Shown piece after piece: positions 1 to 7,408 of a stretch of 20,015 nucleotides of DNA. The stretch covers positions 1 to 20,015 of the forward strand of contig JBMNOU010000035.1 in the NCBI GenBank assembly GCA_050943215.1, given 5' to 3'. Position 1 is the stretch's first letter. Every line of letters starts with the position of its first letter. The notes under the pieces are model-generated. The model saw nothing but the letters and a program-made list of their open reading frames with translations, ran no database searches and was not told the origin of the DNA. Source of the stretch: JBMNOU01 sp050943215. Lineage in GTDB: Bacteria > Bacillota > Clostridia > Christensenellales > SZUA-584. Made by a program: the position numbers and the translations under genes.

Positions 1-32
1 GTTAATACTAAAATTTACTTTTGCGGTCTGAT

Positions 33-61
33 TGATGTTGAATATTTTGTGCTGTTTATAT
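33..61 (+). promoter_or_regulatory. possible sigma-A-type promoter of the SDR gene
   Basis: TTGATG (33-38) and TTATAT (56-61) are separated by 17 bp, just upstream of the ATG at 73. The match is only moderate. The leader is very short and has no clear GGAGG before the start, so expression could also come from upstream of the window. Confidence 0.25.
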
Positions 62-72
62 AGAATAGAACC

Positions 73-963
73 ATGAGTAATTCTAATCAAAAAATAGCAT
101 TTGTTACTGGAGCAAGCTCAGGTATTGGCAAAGCCATTGCAGAAATTATGGCAAAGGACGGTTATATTGTATATGGCACGTCGCGGCGTGCCCATTATGA
201 ATCTGTAAATTTTGAAGGTGTTTGTTATACCATGCTCCCGATGACGCTTGAAGACGAACAGACCATAAGCGAAGCCGTAAAGTTTGTTATCGATAAGCAT
301 GGGCGTGTTGACGTGCTGGTCAACGCAGCCGGAAGCGGCATTGCCGGTGCCATTGAAGAGACATCTCCTGCTGAGGCTAAAGCGCAGTTTGACGTATGTT
401 TTTTTGGAATTATTGGTGTTATCAACCATGTATTGCCGCATATGCGCCAGACGGGCGGCGGAACAGTCATCAACATCGGTTCGATGGCATCATTTTTTCC
501 GCTGCCGTTTCAGGGAATGTATTGCGGAGCCAAGGCAGCGCTTTTTATGCTGACGTCGGCGCTACGAATGGAGGCAGAGTCTTTTGGTATACGGGTATGC
601 CAGATAGAGCCGGGAGATACCAAAACGGGGTTTACGGATAAGCGGGTTTTAACGGAGAAATCGAAAAACACCGCTTACAAAAAATTATTTACCCGTGCGC
701 TCTACGAGATGATCCGCTCGGAGCAAGAGGCCAAGGGATGTGAAAAATGCGCGCGGCTGGTGCTGAAAATCGCGCGTATGAAGAGGCCTCCTATACGCAG
801 TGTTGTTGGCGCTGGGAACAAAATGCTTTATATGTTGACCAAATTTGTTCCGTGGTGGGTAATGAAAATCGTTGTATGCAGGCTGATGTATATGCGCAAA
901 GATCCGCCAAAGGACGGCACTTGGGTGCCGATGTTGAAAAAAAGTATGACATGGAAGGATTAA
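73..963 (+). CDS. short-chain dehydrogenase/reductase (SDR family)
   Basis: This is a 296-residue classical SDR, an NAD(P)-dependent oxidoreductase expected in the cytoplasm. The glycine-rich nucleotide site TGASSGIG lies at residues 12-19 and the structural NAAG motif starts at N84. The catalytic serine is S137 (in NIGSMAS), followed by Y150 and K154 in the YCGAK motif, so the Ser-Tyr-Lys set is complete. The region after residue 200 is longer than in a minimal 250-residue SDR and ends with a hydrophobic, aromatic stretch (about 250-275) that might touch the membrane or a lipid substrate. The substrate cannot be told from sequence. The ATG lacks a strong ribosome binding site, but the Rossmann fold begins right after it. 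The last codons (MTWKD and stop) lie inside the first copy of a 50-bp tandem duplication shared with the start of the next gene, so the C-terminus may have been altered recently. Confidence 0.9.
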   Translation: MSNSNQKIAFVTGASSGIGKAIAEIMAKDGYIVYGTSRRAHYESVNFEGVCYTMLPMTLEDEQTISEAVKFVIDKHGRVDVLVNAAGSGIAGAIEETSPAEAKAQFDVCFFGIIGVINHVLPHMRQTGGGTVINIGSMASFFPLPFQGMYCGAKAALFMLTSALRMEAESFGIRVCQIEPGDTKTGFTDKRVLTEKSKNTAYKKLFTRALYEMIRSEQEAKGCEKCARLVLKIARMKRPPIRSVVGAGNKMLYMLTKFVPWWVMKIVVCRLMYMRKDPPKDGTWVPMLKKSMTWKD

Positions 964-1030
964 AGCCAATACTCGAAAGGATATTGAAAAAATGTATGAT
1001 ATGGAAGGATTAAAGCCAATACTCGAAAGA
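931..1030 (+). repeat. 50-bp tandem duplication at the SDR/nitroreductase junction
   Basis: Positions 931-980 and 981-1030 are adjacent direct copies of 50 bp, matching at 46 of 50 positions (differences at 933/983, 943/993, 950/1000 and 980/1030). The central stretch from 951/1001 to 979/1029 is identical. The unit carries the end of the SDR gene and the start of the nitroreductase. In copy 1 the frame closes the SDR at 961-963; in copy 2 the same bases code for the nitroreductase N-terminus (EGLKPILER). Confidence 0.95.
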
Positions 1031-1516
1031 AGGAGCTGCAGGGCTTACCAGGATAAACCGGTACCCAAAGATATGCTAAAAATGCTTCTTCAGGCGGGAA
1101 TGAACGCTCCGTCGGCGAGAGATTCTCAGCCGTGGGAGTTTCTTGTGATGCATGATTATGCCAAGAAGAAGGCCGTTTCAGAGCTGTTTATATACTGGCG
1201 TATGCTTGAGAAAGCTTCGCTTGGCATACTTGTGATGGCTAATACGTCGGGGTATGCGAGCACTACCAAAGAATTTTTCATACAGGATTGCGCCGCATGC
1301 ACCGAGAATATCCTGCTTGCTGCTCAGGCGATGGGGCTGGGCGGGGTTTGGCTCGGACTTTATCCAAAGACTGCTTTTATGCAAAAGATAAGGGATATAT
1401 ACCAAATACCTAAAGATATCCTGCCGTTTTCTATTGTTTCAATCGGTTATCCCGCATGGCCTATTGAGCCACATACAGTATACCGCGCGGAAAAAGTGCA
1501 TACGGATATATATTAA
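992..1516 (+). CDS. nitroreductase family protein (FMN-dependent)
   Basis: This is a 174-residue member of the nitroreductase fold, which uses FMN and NAD(P)H to reduce nitro-aromatics, quinones or similar acceptors; the family usually works as a homodimer in the cytoplasm. Visible hallmarks are the N-terminal FMN phosphate-binding RRSCRAY, the APSARDSQPWEF segment, and the C-terminal helix region AAQAMGLGGVWLGLYP. The length fits the short clostridial subgroup. Two starts are possible: ATG at 992 (chosen, 11 bases after the GAAAGG at 975-980) or ATG at 1001. The ribosome binding site lies in copy 1 of the tandem duplication. The gene sits 28 bp after the SDR, so the two are probably cotranscribed. 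The physiological substrate is unknown. Confidence 0.9.
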   Translation: MYDMEGLKPILERRSCRAYQDKPVPKDMLKMLLQAGMNAPSARDSQPWEFLVMHDYAKKKAVSELFIYWRMLEKASLGILVMANTSGYASTTKEFFIQDCAACTENILLAAQAMGLGGVWLGLYPKTAFMQKIRDIYQIPKDILPFSIVSIGYPAWPIEPHTVYRAEKVHTDIY

Positions 1517-1524
1517 GCGTTTTC

Positions 1525-1557
1525 AAAGCGGTGCAGGAAGTTTTCTGCGCTTTTTTT
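1525..1557 (+). terminator. rho-independent terminator after the nitroreductase
   Basis: AAAGC (1525-1529) and GCAG (1533-1536) pair with CTGC and GCTTT (1545-1553), leaving a 3-base bulge and a short loop. A run of seven T follows at 1551-1557. It closes the plus-strand SDR/nitroreductase unit and abuts the converging chromate-family gene, which ends at 1556. Confidence 0.7.
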
Positions 1558-2140
1558 ATATGCCAAAAATGCCAAAAAGCACAACGCCGACGGCGCCGGA
1601 TATCAGTATAACTATGATAGGCGAAATCTTCATCTTCATAATGGCAACGCCCGCACACAGCGCGATAATGACGGAGGGGATATCGATGCGAATCAGCAGA
1701 CCCGGCCAGTTAAGTGAAGAGAGGTTTTCTGCCCCCAGCAGCGCAGAGAGCGCCATCATAGCGGCCGACGCGGCAATAAGACCGGTCACCGCAGGCCGAA
1801 GGCCCCACATTGCACGCTTTACTATCACATTGTCTTCGAATCTGAAAAAGTATTTCGCAAGAAAGGTAGTAAGTATCAGCGACGGCAAAGTGACGGCAAA
1901 CGTAGCGGCAGCGCCTCCGGGAATGCCAAGCGTCTTGACGCCCGAAAAAGTCGCGGCATTTATCGCAAAAGGTCCGGGCGTCATCTGTGAGACCGCGACG
2001 ATATCCGCGACTTCAAACTGTGTCATAAGACCATACGCGACAAGTTCGCTATTGATGAGCGGCAGCATCGCGTATCCGCCGCCGATCGAAAAAAGCCCGA
2101 TCTTAAAAAAGATCCAGACCATTTGAAGGTATGCTATCAT
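1556..2140 (-). CDS. CHR-family (chromate) transporter, short form, second subunit
   Basis: This is a 194-residue integral membrane protein made of one CHR domain. The diagnostic N-terminal segment FSIGGGYAMLPL (about 17-28) and the SQMTPGPFAINAATFSG segment are present, followed by several hydrophobic helices, so it is a half-size (SCHR) protein. In Bacillus, paired half-size CHR proteins together export chromate. The start ATG overlaps the stop of the upstream CHR gene by 4 bp (ATGA), indicating translational coupling, and GGAG lies just upstream. It is the last gene of the acn-CHR-CHR set. Whether chromate is the real substrate here is uncertain; the family assignment is secure. Confidence 0.92.
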   Translation of the reverse strand: MIAYLQMVWIFFKIGLFSIGGGYAMLPLINSELVAYGLMTQFEVADIVAVSQMTPGPFAINAATFSGVKTLGIPGGAAATFAVTLPSLILTTFLAKYFFRFEDNVIVKRAMWGLRPAVTGLIAASAAMMALSALLGAENLSSLNWPGLLIRIDIPSVIIALCAGVAIMKMKISPIIVILISGAVGVVLFGIFGI

Positions 2141-2709
2141 GGCGCGTCATCTCCGTTCGATATTTTTTTAAAACGCGAGATGCCTGCAGTAACGCCAAAA
2201 GCGATCGCACCGAGTATAATGTAAATGCTATTGATATTGAGCAGCAGGGACAAAAGAAAAGCTGCTACAAAAGCGGCAATGGCAACGATGTCTTTGCGGA
2301 ACGGCTTTGTGAACCGCCAAAAAGCGGAGACGAGAAGCGCGACAACGGCGGCACGGATACCTCTTAGAGCACCGGCTACATACAGGTTTTCTCTGACGGC
2401 TTCATAAATGTATGTAATGATGGTCAACGATACTAGAGAAGGCAGTACAGCGCCGAGCGTGGCGATGAGCGCACCTTTAAGTTTTCTTAGCCTATAACCT
2501 ATGAGTATGCCGCAATTGATTGCGATGGCACCGGGCACGGACTGAGACAGCGCAACCATATTGACCATATCTTCGGCGTCGAGCCAGCCGCGTTTTTGCA
2601 CGAACTCATCTTCAAAAAGAGGTACCATTGCATATCCGCCGCCGAATGTCAGCGCGCCCAGTTTCAGCATTATAATAAATAATGTACGGAGCTTTTTTTG
2701 TTCAGCCAT
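2137..2709 (-). CDS. CHR-family (chromate) transporter, short form, first subunit
   Basis: This is a 190-residue single-CHR-domain membrane protein and the partner of the next gene. It has the family hallmarks LTFGGGYAMVPLFEDEF near the N-terminus and SQSVPGAIAINCGILIGY, then hydrophobic helices through the C-terminal half. The two halves are clearly homologous but diverged, as expected for the two subunits of a paired short-chain CHR system, which should insert with opposite topologies. Its ATG lies inside the end of the aconitase gene (8-bp overlap, ATGGCTGA), so it is cotranscribed and probably translationally coupled with acn. The ribosome binding site is weak (AAAGAGACGG), consistent with coupling. 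Confidence 0.92.
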   Translation of the reverse strand: MAEQKKLRTLFIIMLKLGALTFGGGYAMVPLFEDEFVQKRGWLDAEDMVNMVALSQSVPGAIAINCGILIGYRLRKLKGALIATLGAVLPSLVSLTIITYIYEAVRENLYVAGALRGIRAAVVALLVSAFWRFTKPFRKDIVAIAAFVAAFLLSLLLNINSIYIILGAIAFGVTAGISRFKKISNGDDAP

Positions 2710-4645
2710 TACCGTCTCTTTGCTTTTTTGTATGATTTAAAAGGCCGCCGTCTTTAAGCACGCTTCGAAGCCGGTCGGACACCTCAAGCCTTACTTCAAA
2801 TTCAAATCCCTTTGTGGTATTCTCAATCGTAAACTTTGTTTTTCCGTCCACTTTGTCTGCTGCGTCCCGTATGACAAGGCTATCCCCAAGGTCAATCTTT
2901 GTATATGCTTTTTCATCGGCAAATACGAGCGGCAGTATTCCCGAGTTGATAAGATTAGCCATGTGTATACGCGCAAACGATTTTGCAATAACACCTCTGA
3001 TACCAAGATACAAAGGAACAAGCGCCGCATGTTCCCGTGAGGACCCCTGTCCGTAGTTGTGGCCTGCAACCAGAAACCCGCCGCCTTTCGCTTTTGCCCG
3101 CGACGGAAACATTTCATCCACAGGCTTTAAGCAAAAGTCAGAAAGGTACGGTATATTTGAACGGTAGGGCAGAAGATTCGCGCCCGACGGCATGATGTGA
3201 TCCGTCGTGATATTGTCTTCCATCTTTAAAAGCACGTCGCCGGTTACTGTTTGGGGGAGCGTCTTTCCGAGCGGGAATGGCTTGATGTTAGGCCCGCGAA
3301 CCACTTGCGTCTGACCGGATTCATCCGGTGCTGTAATCAAATTGTCGTTGATTACGAATGTTTTTGGCATATTGATCGAAAGTGCATCCGTATCAAGGCC
3401 AATATCCCGCGGGTCTGTCAAAGCACCTGTCAGTGCCGCCGCCGCCGCCGTTTCTGGGCTGACAAGATAGACATTCGCACTATACGTCCCCGAACGCCCG
3501 TAGAAATTCCGGTTAAATGTCCGAACAGATACCGCATTCGTTCTTGGAGCCTGCCCCATGCCGATGCATGGGCCGCATGCGCACTCGAGTATCCTTGCAC
3601 CGGCTGAGATCAAGTCTGCAAGCGCACCGTTTTGCGCGAGCATGCTCATGACCTGCTTTGAGCCGGGCGATATAACAAGGCTTATTCCATCTGCAATGCT
3701 TTTTCCTTTTAAAATGGAAGCTACACGCATTAAATCAAGATACGAAGCGTTGGTGCAGCTGCCGATACAGACCTGATCGACACCAAGATCTTTGATTTCA
3801 CGTACCTTTTTGACATTATCCGGACTGTGCGGTATTGCGGCCATGGGCTCAAGCGTAGATAGGTCGATTGTGAGTGTCTTTGAATAAACCGCATCGGGGT
3901 CTGCCGAAAGTGCTGTAAAGTCGCCTTCCCGGCCTTGTGCTATAAGGAAGCGGCGTGTGACATCGTCGCTCGGGAAGATGGACGTGGTTGCTCCAAGCTC
4001 AGCGCCCATGTTTGTAATTGTGGCACGCTCGGGCACAGACAGCGATCTGACGCCTTCGCCGTAATATTCGATGATCTTTCCGACGCCGCCTTTGACGCCG
4101 AGTATCCGCAGCACCTCGAGTATCACGTCTTTGGCCGAAACGCCGAAGGATAGCTTGCCTTTTAGCTCAATGCCAAGTATTTCGGGCATTGTGATATAGT
4201 ACGGACCGCCTGCCATTGCGACCGCGACATCTAGCCCGCCCGCACCGATGGCGATCATACCAATGCCACCGCCTGTCGGCGTATGGCTGTCTGAACCAAG
4301 CAGCGTCGCCCCGGGAACTCCGAATCGTTCGAGGTTGACCTGATGACATATGCCGTTGCCCGGCCTGCTGAAGTAAATACCATATTTTTTTGCAACGGTT
4401 TCAATATATTTGTGATCATCCGCGTTCTCGAAACCAGACTGCAACATGTTATGGTCGATATACGCCAAAGATTTTTTTGTTCTTACGCGCAAAACATCCA
4501 TTGCCTCAAACTGCAAATATGCCATCGTTCCGGTGGAGTCCTGGGTTAGCGTATAATCGATATGAATCGAGATCTCTTCTCCTGCCTGCATACGGCCGGA
4601 TGATAAATGTTTTTCAATTATTTTTTCTGCCAGCGTTTTTCTCAC
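2702..4645 (-). CDS. acn: aconitate hydratase, Aquifex type
   Basis: This is a 647-residue aconitase-superfamily enzyme that interconverts citrate and isocitrate using a [4Fe-4S] cluster in the cytoplasm. The cluster ligands are visible: C297 in the GSCTN motif, and C357 and C360 in CGPCIG. The C-terminal swivel domain has the substrate-binding QGSSREHAALVP motif. Length and order (large cluster domains, then swivel in one chain) match the Aquifex-type monofunctional aconitases of anaerobes rather than the 900-residue AcnA or the two-subunit LeuCD. I place the start at GTG 4645 because a GGAGG (4651-4655) sits 5 bases upstream; a longer TTG start at 4657 would overlap that site. It is the first gene of an operon with two CHR transporters. 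A homologous 3-isopropylmalate dehydratase role is less likely given the one-chain layout. Confidence 0.9.
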   Translation of the reverse strand: MRKTLAEKIIEKHLSSGRMQAGEEISIHIDYTLTQDSTGTMAYLQFEAMDVLRVRTKKSLAYIDHNMLQSGFENADDHKYIETVAKKYGIYFSRPGNGICHQVNLERFGVPGATLLGSDSHTPTGGGIGMIAIGAGGLDVAVAMAGGPYYITMPEILGIELKGKLSFGVSAKDVILEVLRILGVKGGVGKIIEYYGEGVRSLSVPERATITNMGAELGATTSIFPSDDVTRRFLIAQGREGDFTALSADPDAVYSKTLTIDLSTLEPMAAIPHSPDNVKKVREIKDLGVDQVCIGSCTNASYLDLMRVASILKGKSIADGISLVISPGSKQVMSMLAQNGALADLISAGARILECACGPCIGMGQAPRTNAVSVRTFNRNFYGRSGTYSANVYLVSPETAAAAALTGALTDPRDIGLDTDALSINMPKTFVINDNLITAPDESGQTQVVRGPNIKPFPLGKTLPQTVTGDVLLKMEDNITTDHIMPSGANLLPYRSNIPYLSDFCLKPVDEMFPSRAKAKGGGFLVAGHNYGQGSSREHAALVPLYLGIRGVIAKSFARIHMANLINSGILPLVFADEKAYTKIDLGDSLVIRDAADKVDGKTKFTIENTTKGFEFEVRLEVSDRLRSVLKDGGLLNHTKKQRDGNG

Positions 4646-4677
4646 AATGCCCTCCAAAATTATATAATAGCGTTAAT

Positions 4678-4706
4678 ATTTTACCTTTTGTGAAAAAAAA
4701 AATCAA
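4678..4706 (-). promoter_or_regulatory. putative sigma-A promoter of acn-CHR operon
   Basis: Reading the minus strand, TTGATT (4706-4701) and TAAAAT (4683-4678) are 17 bp apart, placing initiation about 20 bases before the acn ribosome binding site. The -35 box overlaps the T-tract of the spoVT terminator. Confidence 0.45.
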
Positions 4707-4741
4707 CTTGAATGCGTAAACACTATTTTTTCGCACCAAGT
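4693..4741 (-). terminator. rho-independent terminator after spoVT
   Basis: On the minus strand, ACTTGGTGCG (4741-4732) pairs with CGCATTCAAGT (4716-4706) with one small mismatch or bulge. A run of ten T follows (4702-4693). It separates spoVT from the acn operon. Confidence 0.65.
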
Positions 4742-4779
4742 CAATTTTTGTGCCTGCGTAGCTGTTGATAAATAAAAAG

Positions 4780-5322
4780 CTATTGTTCCATCTGCCGTCC
4801 GAGAAAGGCCGCAGCAGCTTCTGCAGCTTTCTGCTCCGCTTCACCAATGACAGCGCCATTTCGCGTAAGGACTACAATTGCGCCTATCGGCTGGCCGTCC
4901 ATAGAAATCGGCGCAATCAGCTGAGACGTGGTTAGGGATGGATCCTCTCCGCTGACAAGTGGGATTGTATTTTGACCGTCTTTTCTTAAGATTGTCCTTA
5001 CGTTCATGCTGTCTTCAAGCGCGCTGCTGACCGATCGCTCATAATAGTCTCTCTTATGTTCCCCGCCGGCTGCCAGCACGGTATCTCTGTCACAGATGAC
5101 CGTTGTGAGACCGAGTGTAGATGACAAAGCTTCCGCAAAATCCAGCGCAAACGCAGCGAGCTCACCAATTGGTGAATATTTTTTTAGTATAATACCGCCT
5201 TCTCTGTCGGTGTATATTTCCAGCGGATCGCCTTCGCGGATTCTAAGCGTGCGGCGTATTTCCTTTGGTATAACAATTCTGCCAAGCTCGTCGATTCTTC
5301 TGACTATGCCTGTCGCTTTCAT
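4780..5322 (-). CDS. spoVT: stage V sporulation protein T (SpoVT), AbrB-family regulator
   Basis: This is a 180-residue transcription factor of the forespore. The N-terminal AbrB swapped-hairpin DNA-binding domain is almost textbook (MKATGIVRRIDELGRIVIPK, then EIRRTLRIREGDPLEIY). The C-terminal part (about 55-178) is the GAF-like domain typical of SpoVT, and the total length equals that of the Bacillus protein (178). SpoVT tunes sigma-G-dependent genes late in sporulation; it is a known member of the sporulation programme. The start is ATG 5322, set by TAAGGAGG at 5338-5331, 8 bases upstream; a longer frame from 5346 adds only untranslated leader. It has its own terminator and is divergent from the VOC gene. 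I could not pick out a convincing sigma-G promoter upstream. Confidence 0.95.
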   Translation of the reverse strand: MKATGIVRRIDELGRIVIPKEIRRTLRIREGDPLEIYTDREGGIILKKYSPIGELAAFALDFAEALSSTLGLTTVICDRDTVLAAGGEHKRDYYERSVSSALEDSMNVRTILRKDGQNTIPLVSGEDPSLTTSQLIAPISMDGQPIGAIVVLTRNGAVIGEAEQKAAEAAAAFLGRQMEQ

Positions 5323-5346
5323 TATATTATCCTCCTTAAAAAACAA

Positions 5347-5659
5347 TTTTGTTTGTTGTTATTGTTTGTAAGAACGGTCAAATTATGCGCATCGTGTTAA
5401 ATTAGAACGCAATTGCCATTTCAATAAATACTAAATTTTAGGGTATCATTATTCAACGTATTGTTGGTTGTATTCAAGGCAGCAAACAATTATATAATGT
5501 TTAATATCGTAAATGGAATTGCTTAATGAACTTGTTTATTGTTGTGATTTTTCGTCTCTTGTATAGATGAATTTCATTATTTTTACTAGCGTCATGCAAT
5601 TTGCCTTATAAAATGTTATAATAAATGTTAGAATAGATAACAAATAATGGAGGTTTACT
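5347..5659. other. AT-rich divergent intergenic region between spoVT and the VOC gene
   Basis: These 313 bp hold no credible gene. The region is very AT-rich and must carry the promoters of both flanking genes. A TATAAT (5617-5622) and TAGAAT (5629-5634) lie upstream of the VOC start, but neither has a good -35 partner. A loose inverted repeat exists between GCAATTGCCATTT (5409-5421) and AAATGGAATTGC (5511-5522), about 90 bp apart, with one extra base in one arm. Confidence 0.5.
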
Positions 5660-6088
5660 ATGACGTGCAGAAAAGATAGATGTGGATGCTGCTGCGAGAT
5701 AACCGGGCTGGCTCATATCGGCGTGTTTGTCAGGGATATCAGCAGATCGATAGATTTTTATACCCGTGTGCTGGGATTCGAATGCTATTTTGAAGCGGAT
5801 GTGCCGGATGAAGGGGGCATCATCAAGGCCGCGTTTTTAAGGTGCGGCACATGCGAGATAGAGCTTGTTCAGTTCCCGGATAGCAAAGAACGCAAAGACG
5901 GGGTTGTAGACCATATTTCGTTTGCCGTGAGCGACCTTGAAGCTATGATGAAATGCCTTGAAAGAAAAGGCATCGCGTTTGAAACAAAAGAACCGGCTAT
6001 TCTTCCGATGTTGTTTGACAGAGGCGTCAGGCACATTTTTTTCCGCGGCCCTGATGGAGAGCACCTGGAGATTTCCGAAAAGCTTTAG
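5660..6088 (+). CDS. VOC-superfamily (glyoxalase/epimerase-like) metalloprotein
   Basis: This 142-residue protein has the two beta-alpha-beta-beta-beta modules of the vicinal oxygen chelate fold. The four expected metal ligands are present: H19 (LAHIGV), E68 (EIELVQF), H85 (VDHISFAV) and E137 (EHLEI). This is the arrangement of glyoxalase I and methylmalonyl-CoA epimerase, so it is probably a metal-dependent lyase or epimerase, but no neighbour (mutase, glyoxalase II) fixes the substrate. Unusually, the first 12 residues hold five cysteines (C3, C8, C10, C11, C12), like an added metal-binding tail. The start is well supported: GGAGG (5649-5653) lies 6 bases before ATG 5660. The stop overlaps the stop of the converging tspO gene by 4 bp. 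Confidence 0.85.
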   Translation: MTCRKDRCGCCCEITGLAHIGVFVRDISRSIDFYTRVLGFECYFEADVPDEGGIIKAAFLRCGTCEIELVQFPDSKERKDGVVDHISFAVSDLEAMMKCLERKGIAFETKEPAILPMLFDRGVRHIFFRGPDGEHLEISEKL

Positions 6089-6552
6089 TTCAAAAACGCG
6101 ATTTCATAGTTAAGATACATCGCGAAACAGAGCCATATCAGATAAGGTATCAGAAGATAAGCAGCCGTTTTATCGACGCGATATGTTTCCGCAAAAAGAA
6201 AAGCGGCTGTAATTACAATAAGTATCATCACGAAAACCGCGCTTGCGGGTTTTTGCAGATAAAAAAAAGTGTATGTCCATAGCACGTTTAGCACGCCATT
6301 TGATGCAAACAGGAGAAGTGTTTTTTTTGCTGATTTAGGATTGATGCTAACTATAGATAAAGAAGAGGCGATTAGTATATAAAGTATTGTCCAGACGATA
6401 GTAAAGACGATGCCGGGCGGCTGAAGAGCGGGTATAATAAGGCTCTGATACCAATTACTCGATGTGTCCGTAAAAGCGGTACCTAACGCGGCGACCGCAG
6501 CCATGAACAGCACGGAATACATTATTCGCAGTATTATTTCTTTTTTTTGCAT
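6085..6552 (-). CDS. tspO: TspO/MBR family membrane protein
   Basis: This 155-residue protein has five predicted membrane helices and is a tryptophan-rich sensory protein/peripheral benzodiazepine-receptor homologue, a family that binds porphyrins and other hydrophobic ligands in the membrane. Family features seen are the NWYQSLIIPALQPPGIVFTI loop-to-helix-2 segment (the W-x-P-x-W-type region), the WTYTFFYLQKP segment between helices 3 and 4, and a C-terminal helix with YLIWLCFAMYLNYEIAFLN. The GGGAGG on the minus strand (6565-6560) lies 7 bases before ATG 6552. It converges on the VOC gene with a 4-bp overlap and no terminator between them. The function in anaerobes is unsettled (porphyrin handling or stress signalling). 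Confidence 0.9.
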   Translation of the reverse strand: MQKKEIILRIMYSVLFMAAVAALGTAFTDTSSNWYQSLIIPALQPPGIVFTIVWTILYILIASSLSIVSINPKSAKKTLLLFASNGVLNVLWTYTFFYLQKPASAVFVMILIVITAAFLFAETYRVDKTAAYLLIPYLIWLCFAMYLNYEIAFLN

Positions 6553-6632
6553 ACGGCTGCCTCCCGCTATAGTATATTCTTATAGGGCTTAATATATGTT
6601 TTACCGCCTTTATGGATTAAAGGAGTTATCAA

Positions 6633-7406
6633 ATGTATCGGGCAGGCGTTTTTTATATCGTGGTGATATGGATTCTGCTGTTTATTGCTATCGGTACAGT
6701 CCTTGTCTATTTCAGCCGAAAACCGGTATTGTCCAAAAGGCCGGTGTCGAAACAAAGTGCGCTCATATATAAAGATATTGAGATTGCTGAGGAAACGGAA
6801 AATTATGGTGCAGAATATCTGACCACAGACATATCAAAGCCTATCGTATCTGGACTAAGCAACGTGCAGTTTGAGAAGTCGTTAAACGATAGCATTGCCG
6901 GCCAGATTTCTGCAGCGCATAATGCAGCAAAAGAAGCTGCCGCGTTGTTTTGGCAGCAAGCTGAATCCCAAGGGTATACACCGTGGGCATATGTTTTTTA
7001 CGCGAATTACAGCGTAAAATCTGCGGACAGGATACTATCCCTTAAAGTGATGACACTGCTTGACACGGGCGGTCCGGGGCTGCCAAGCACGGCTTACTAT
7101 AACATCGATATACAGAAAAACAAGCTGATAGCGCTTTCTGATCTGTTTTCGGATGATACATATAAAGAAATTATCAATACCATAATTACCAACGAGATGG
7201 CAAAAGATACGGACAGGTATTTTGCGGCGGACAGCTTTACGGGAGTATCCAATAAAACGGCGTTCTTTATCTGCGAAGGCAAGCTGTATATAGCGTTTGC
7301 AAAATATCAGATCGCATCGGGTATGACGGGGGAGCCTTCGTTTCTGATACCCAACGAATTGATTCTAAATATCATTGCGCCTGAGTATATGGGCCTGTTT
7401 AAATAA
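6633..7406 (+). CDS. membrane-anchored RsiV-like protein (DUF4163/DUF3298)
   Basis: This 257-residue protein has one N-terminal membrane helix (about residues 6-28, rich in Ile, Val and Leu) followed by an extracytoplasmic domain. The segment around residues 45-150 resembles DUF4163 and the C-terminal part (LSDLF, about 165, to FLIPNELI) resembles DUF3298, the pair seen in the anti-sigma factor RsiV and in lysozyme-binding PdaC-type proteins. No sigma-factor gene lies next to it and no anti-sigma domain is visible before the membrane helix, so it is more likely a stand-alone cell-surface protein than a true anti-sigma factor. AGGAG (6621-6625) precedes ATG 6633. It is divergent from tspO with only 80 bp between. 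Confidence 0.75.
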   Translation: MYRAGVFYIVVIWILLFIAIGTVLVYFSRKPVLSKRPVSKQSALIYKDIEIAEETENYGAEYLTTDISKPIVSGLSNVQFEKSLNDSIAGQISAAHNAAKEAAALFWQQAESQGYTPWAYVFYANYSVKSADRILSLKVMTLLDTGGPGLPSTAYYNIDIQKNKLIALSDLFSDDTYKEIINTIITNEMAKDTDRYFAADSFTGVSNKTAFFICEGKLYIAFAKYQIASGMTGEPSFLIPNELILNIIAPEYMGLFK

Positions 7407-7408
7407 CA

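Noticed and set aside
747..1013. 88-codon plus-strand frame ending with nitroreductase-like residues
   Set aside because: It lies in another frame of the SDR gene and picks up the nitroreductase N-terminal codons only because of the 50-bp duplication; it is not a fusion gene.
1434..2126. 230-codon plus-strand frame opposite the CHR transporter gene
   Set aside because: It is the complement of a clear CHR-family gene, has no ribosome binding site, and reads as low-complexity Ala/Pro/Ser; it also overlaps the nitroreductase end and a terminator.
3436..3450. GCC trinucleotide run within acn
   Set aside because: It codes for a short alanine run in a conserved aconitase segment and is ordinary coding sequence, not a functional microsatellite.
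6567..6755. 62-codon minus-strand frame upstream of tspO
   Set aside because: It overlaps the start of the RsiV-like gene antisense and lacks a ribosome binding site.
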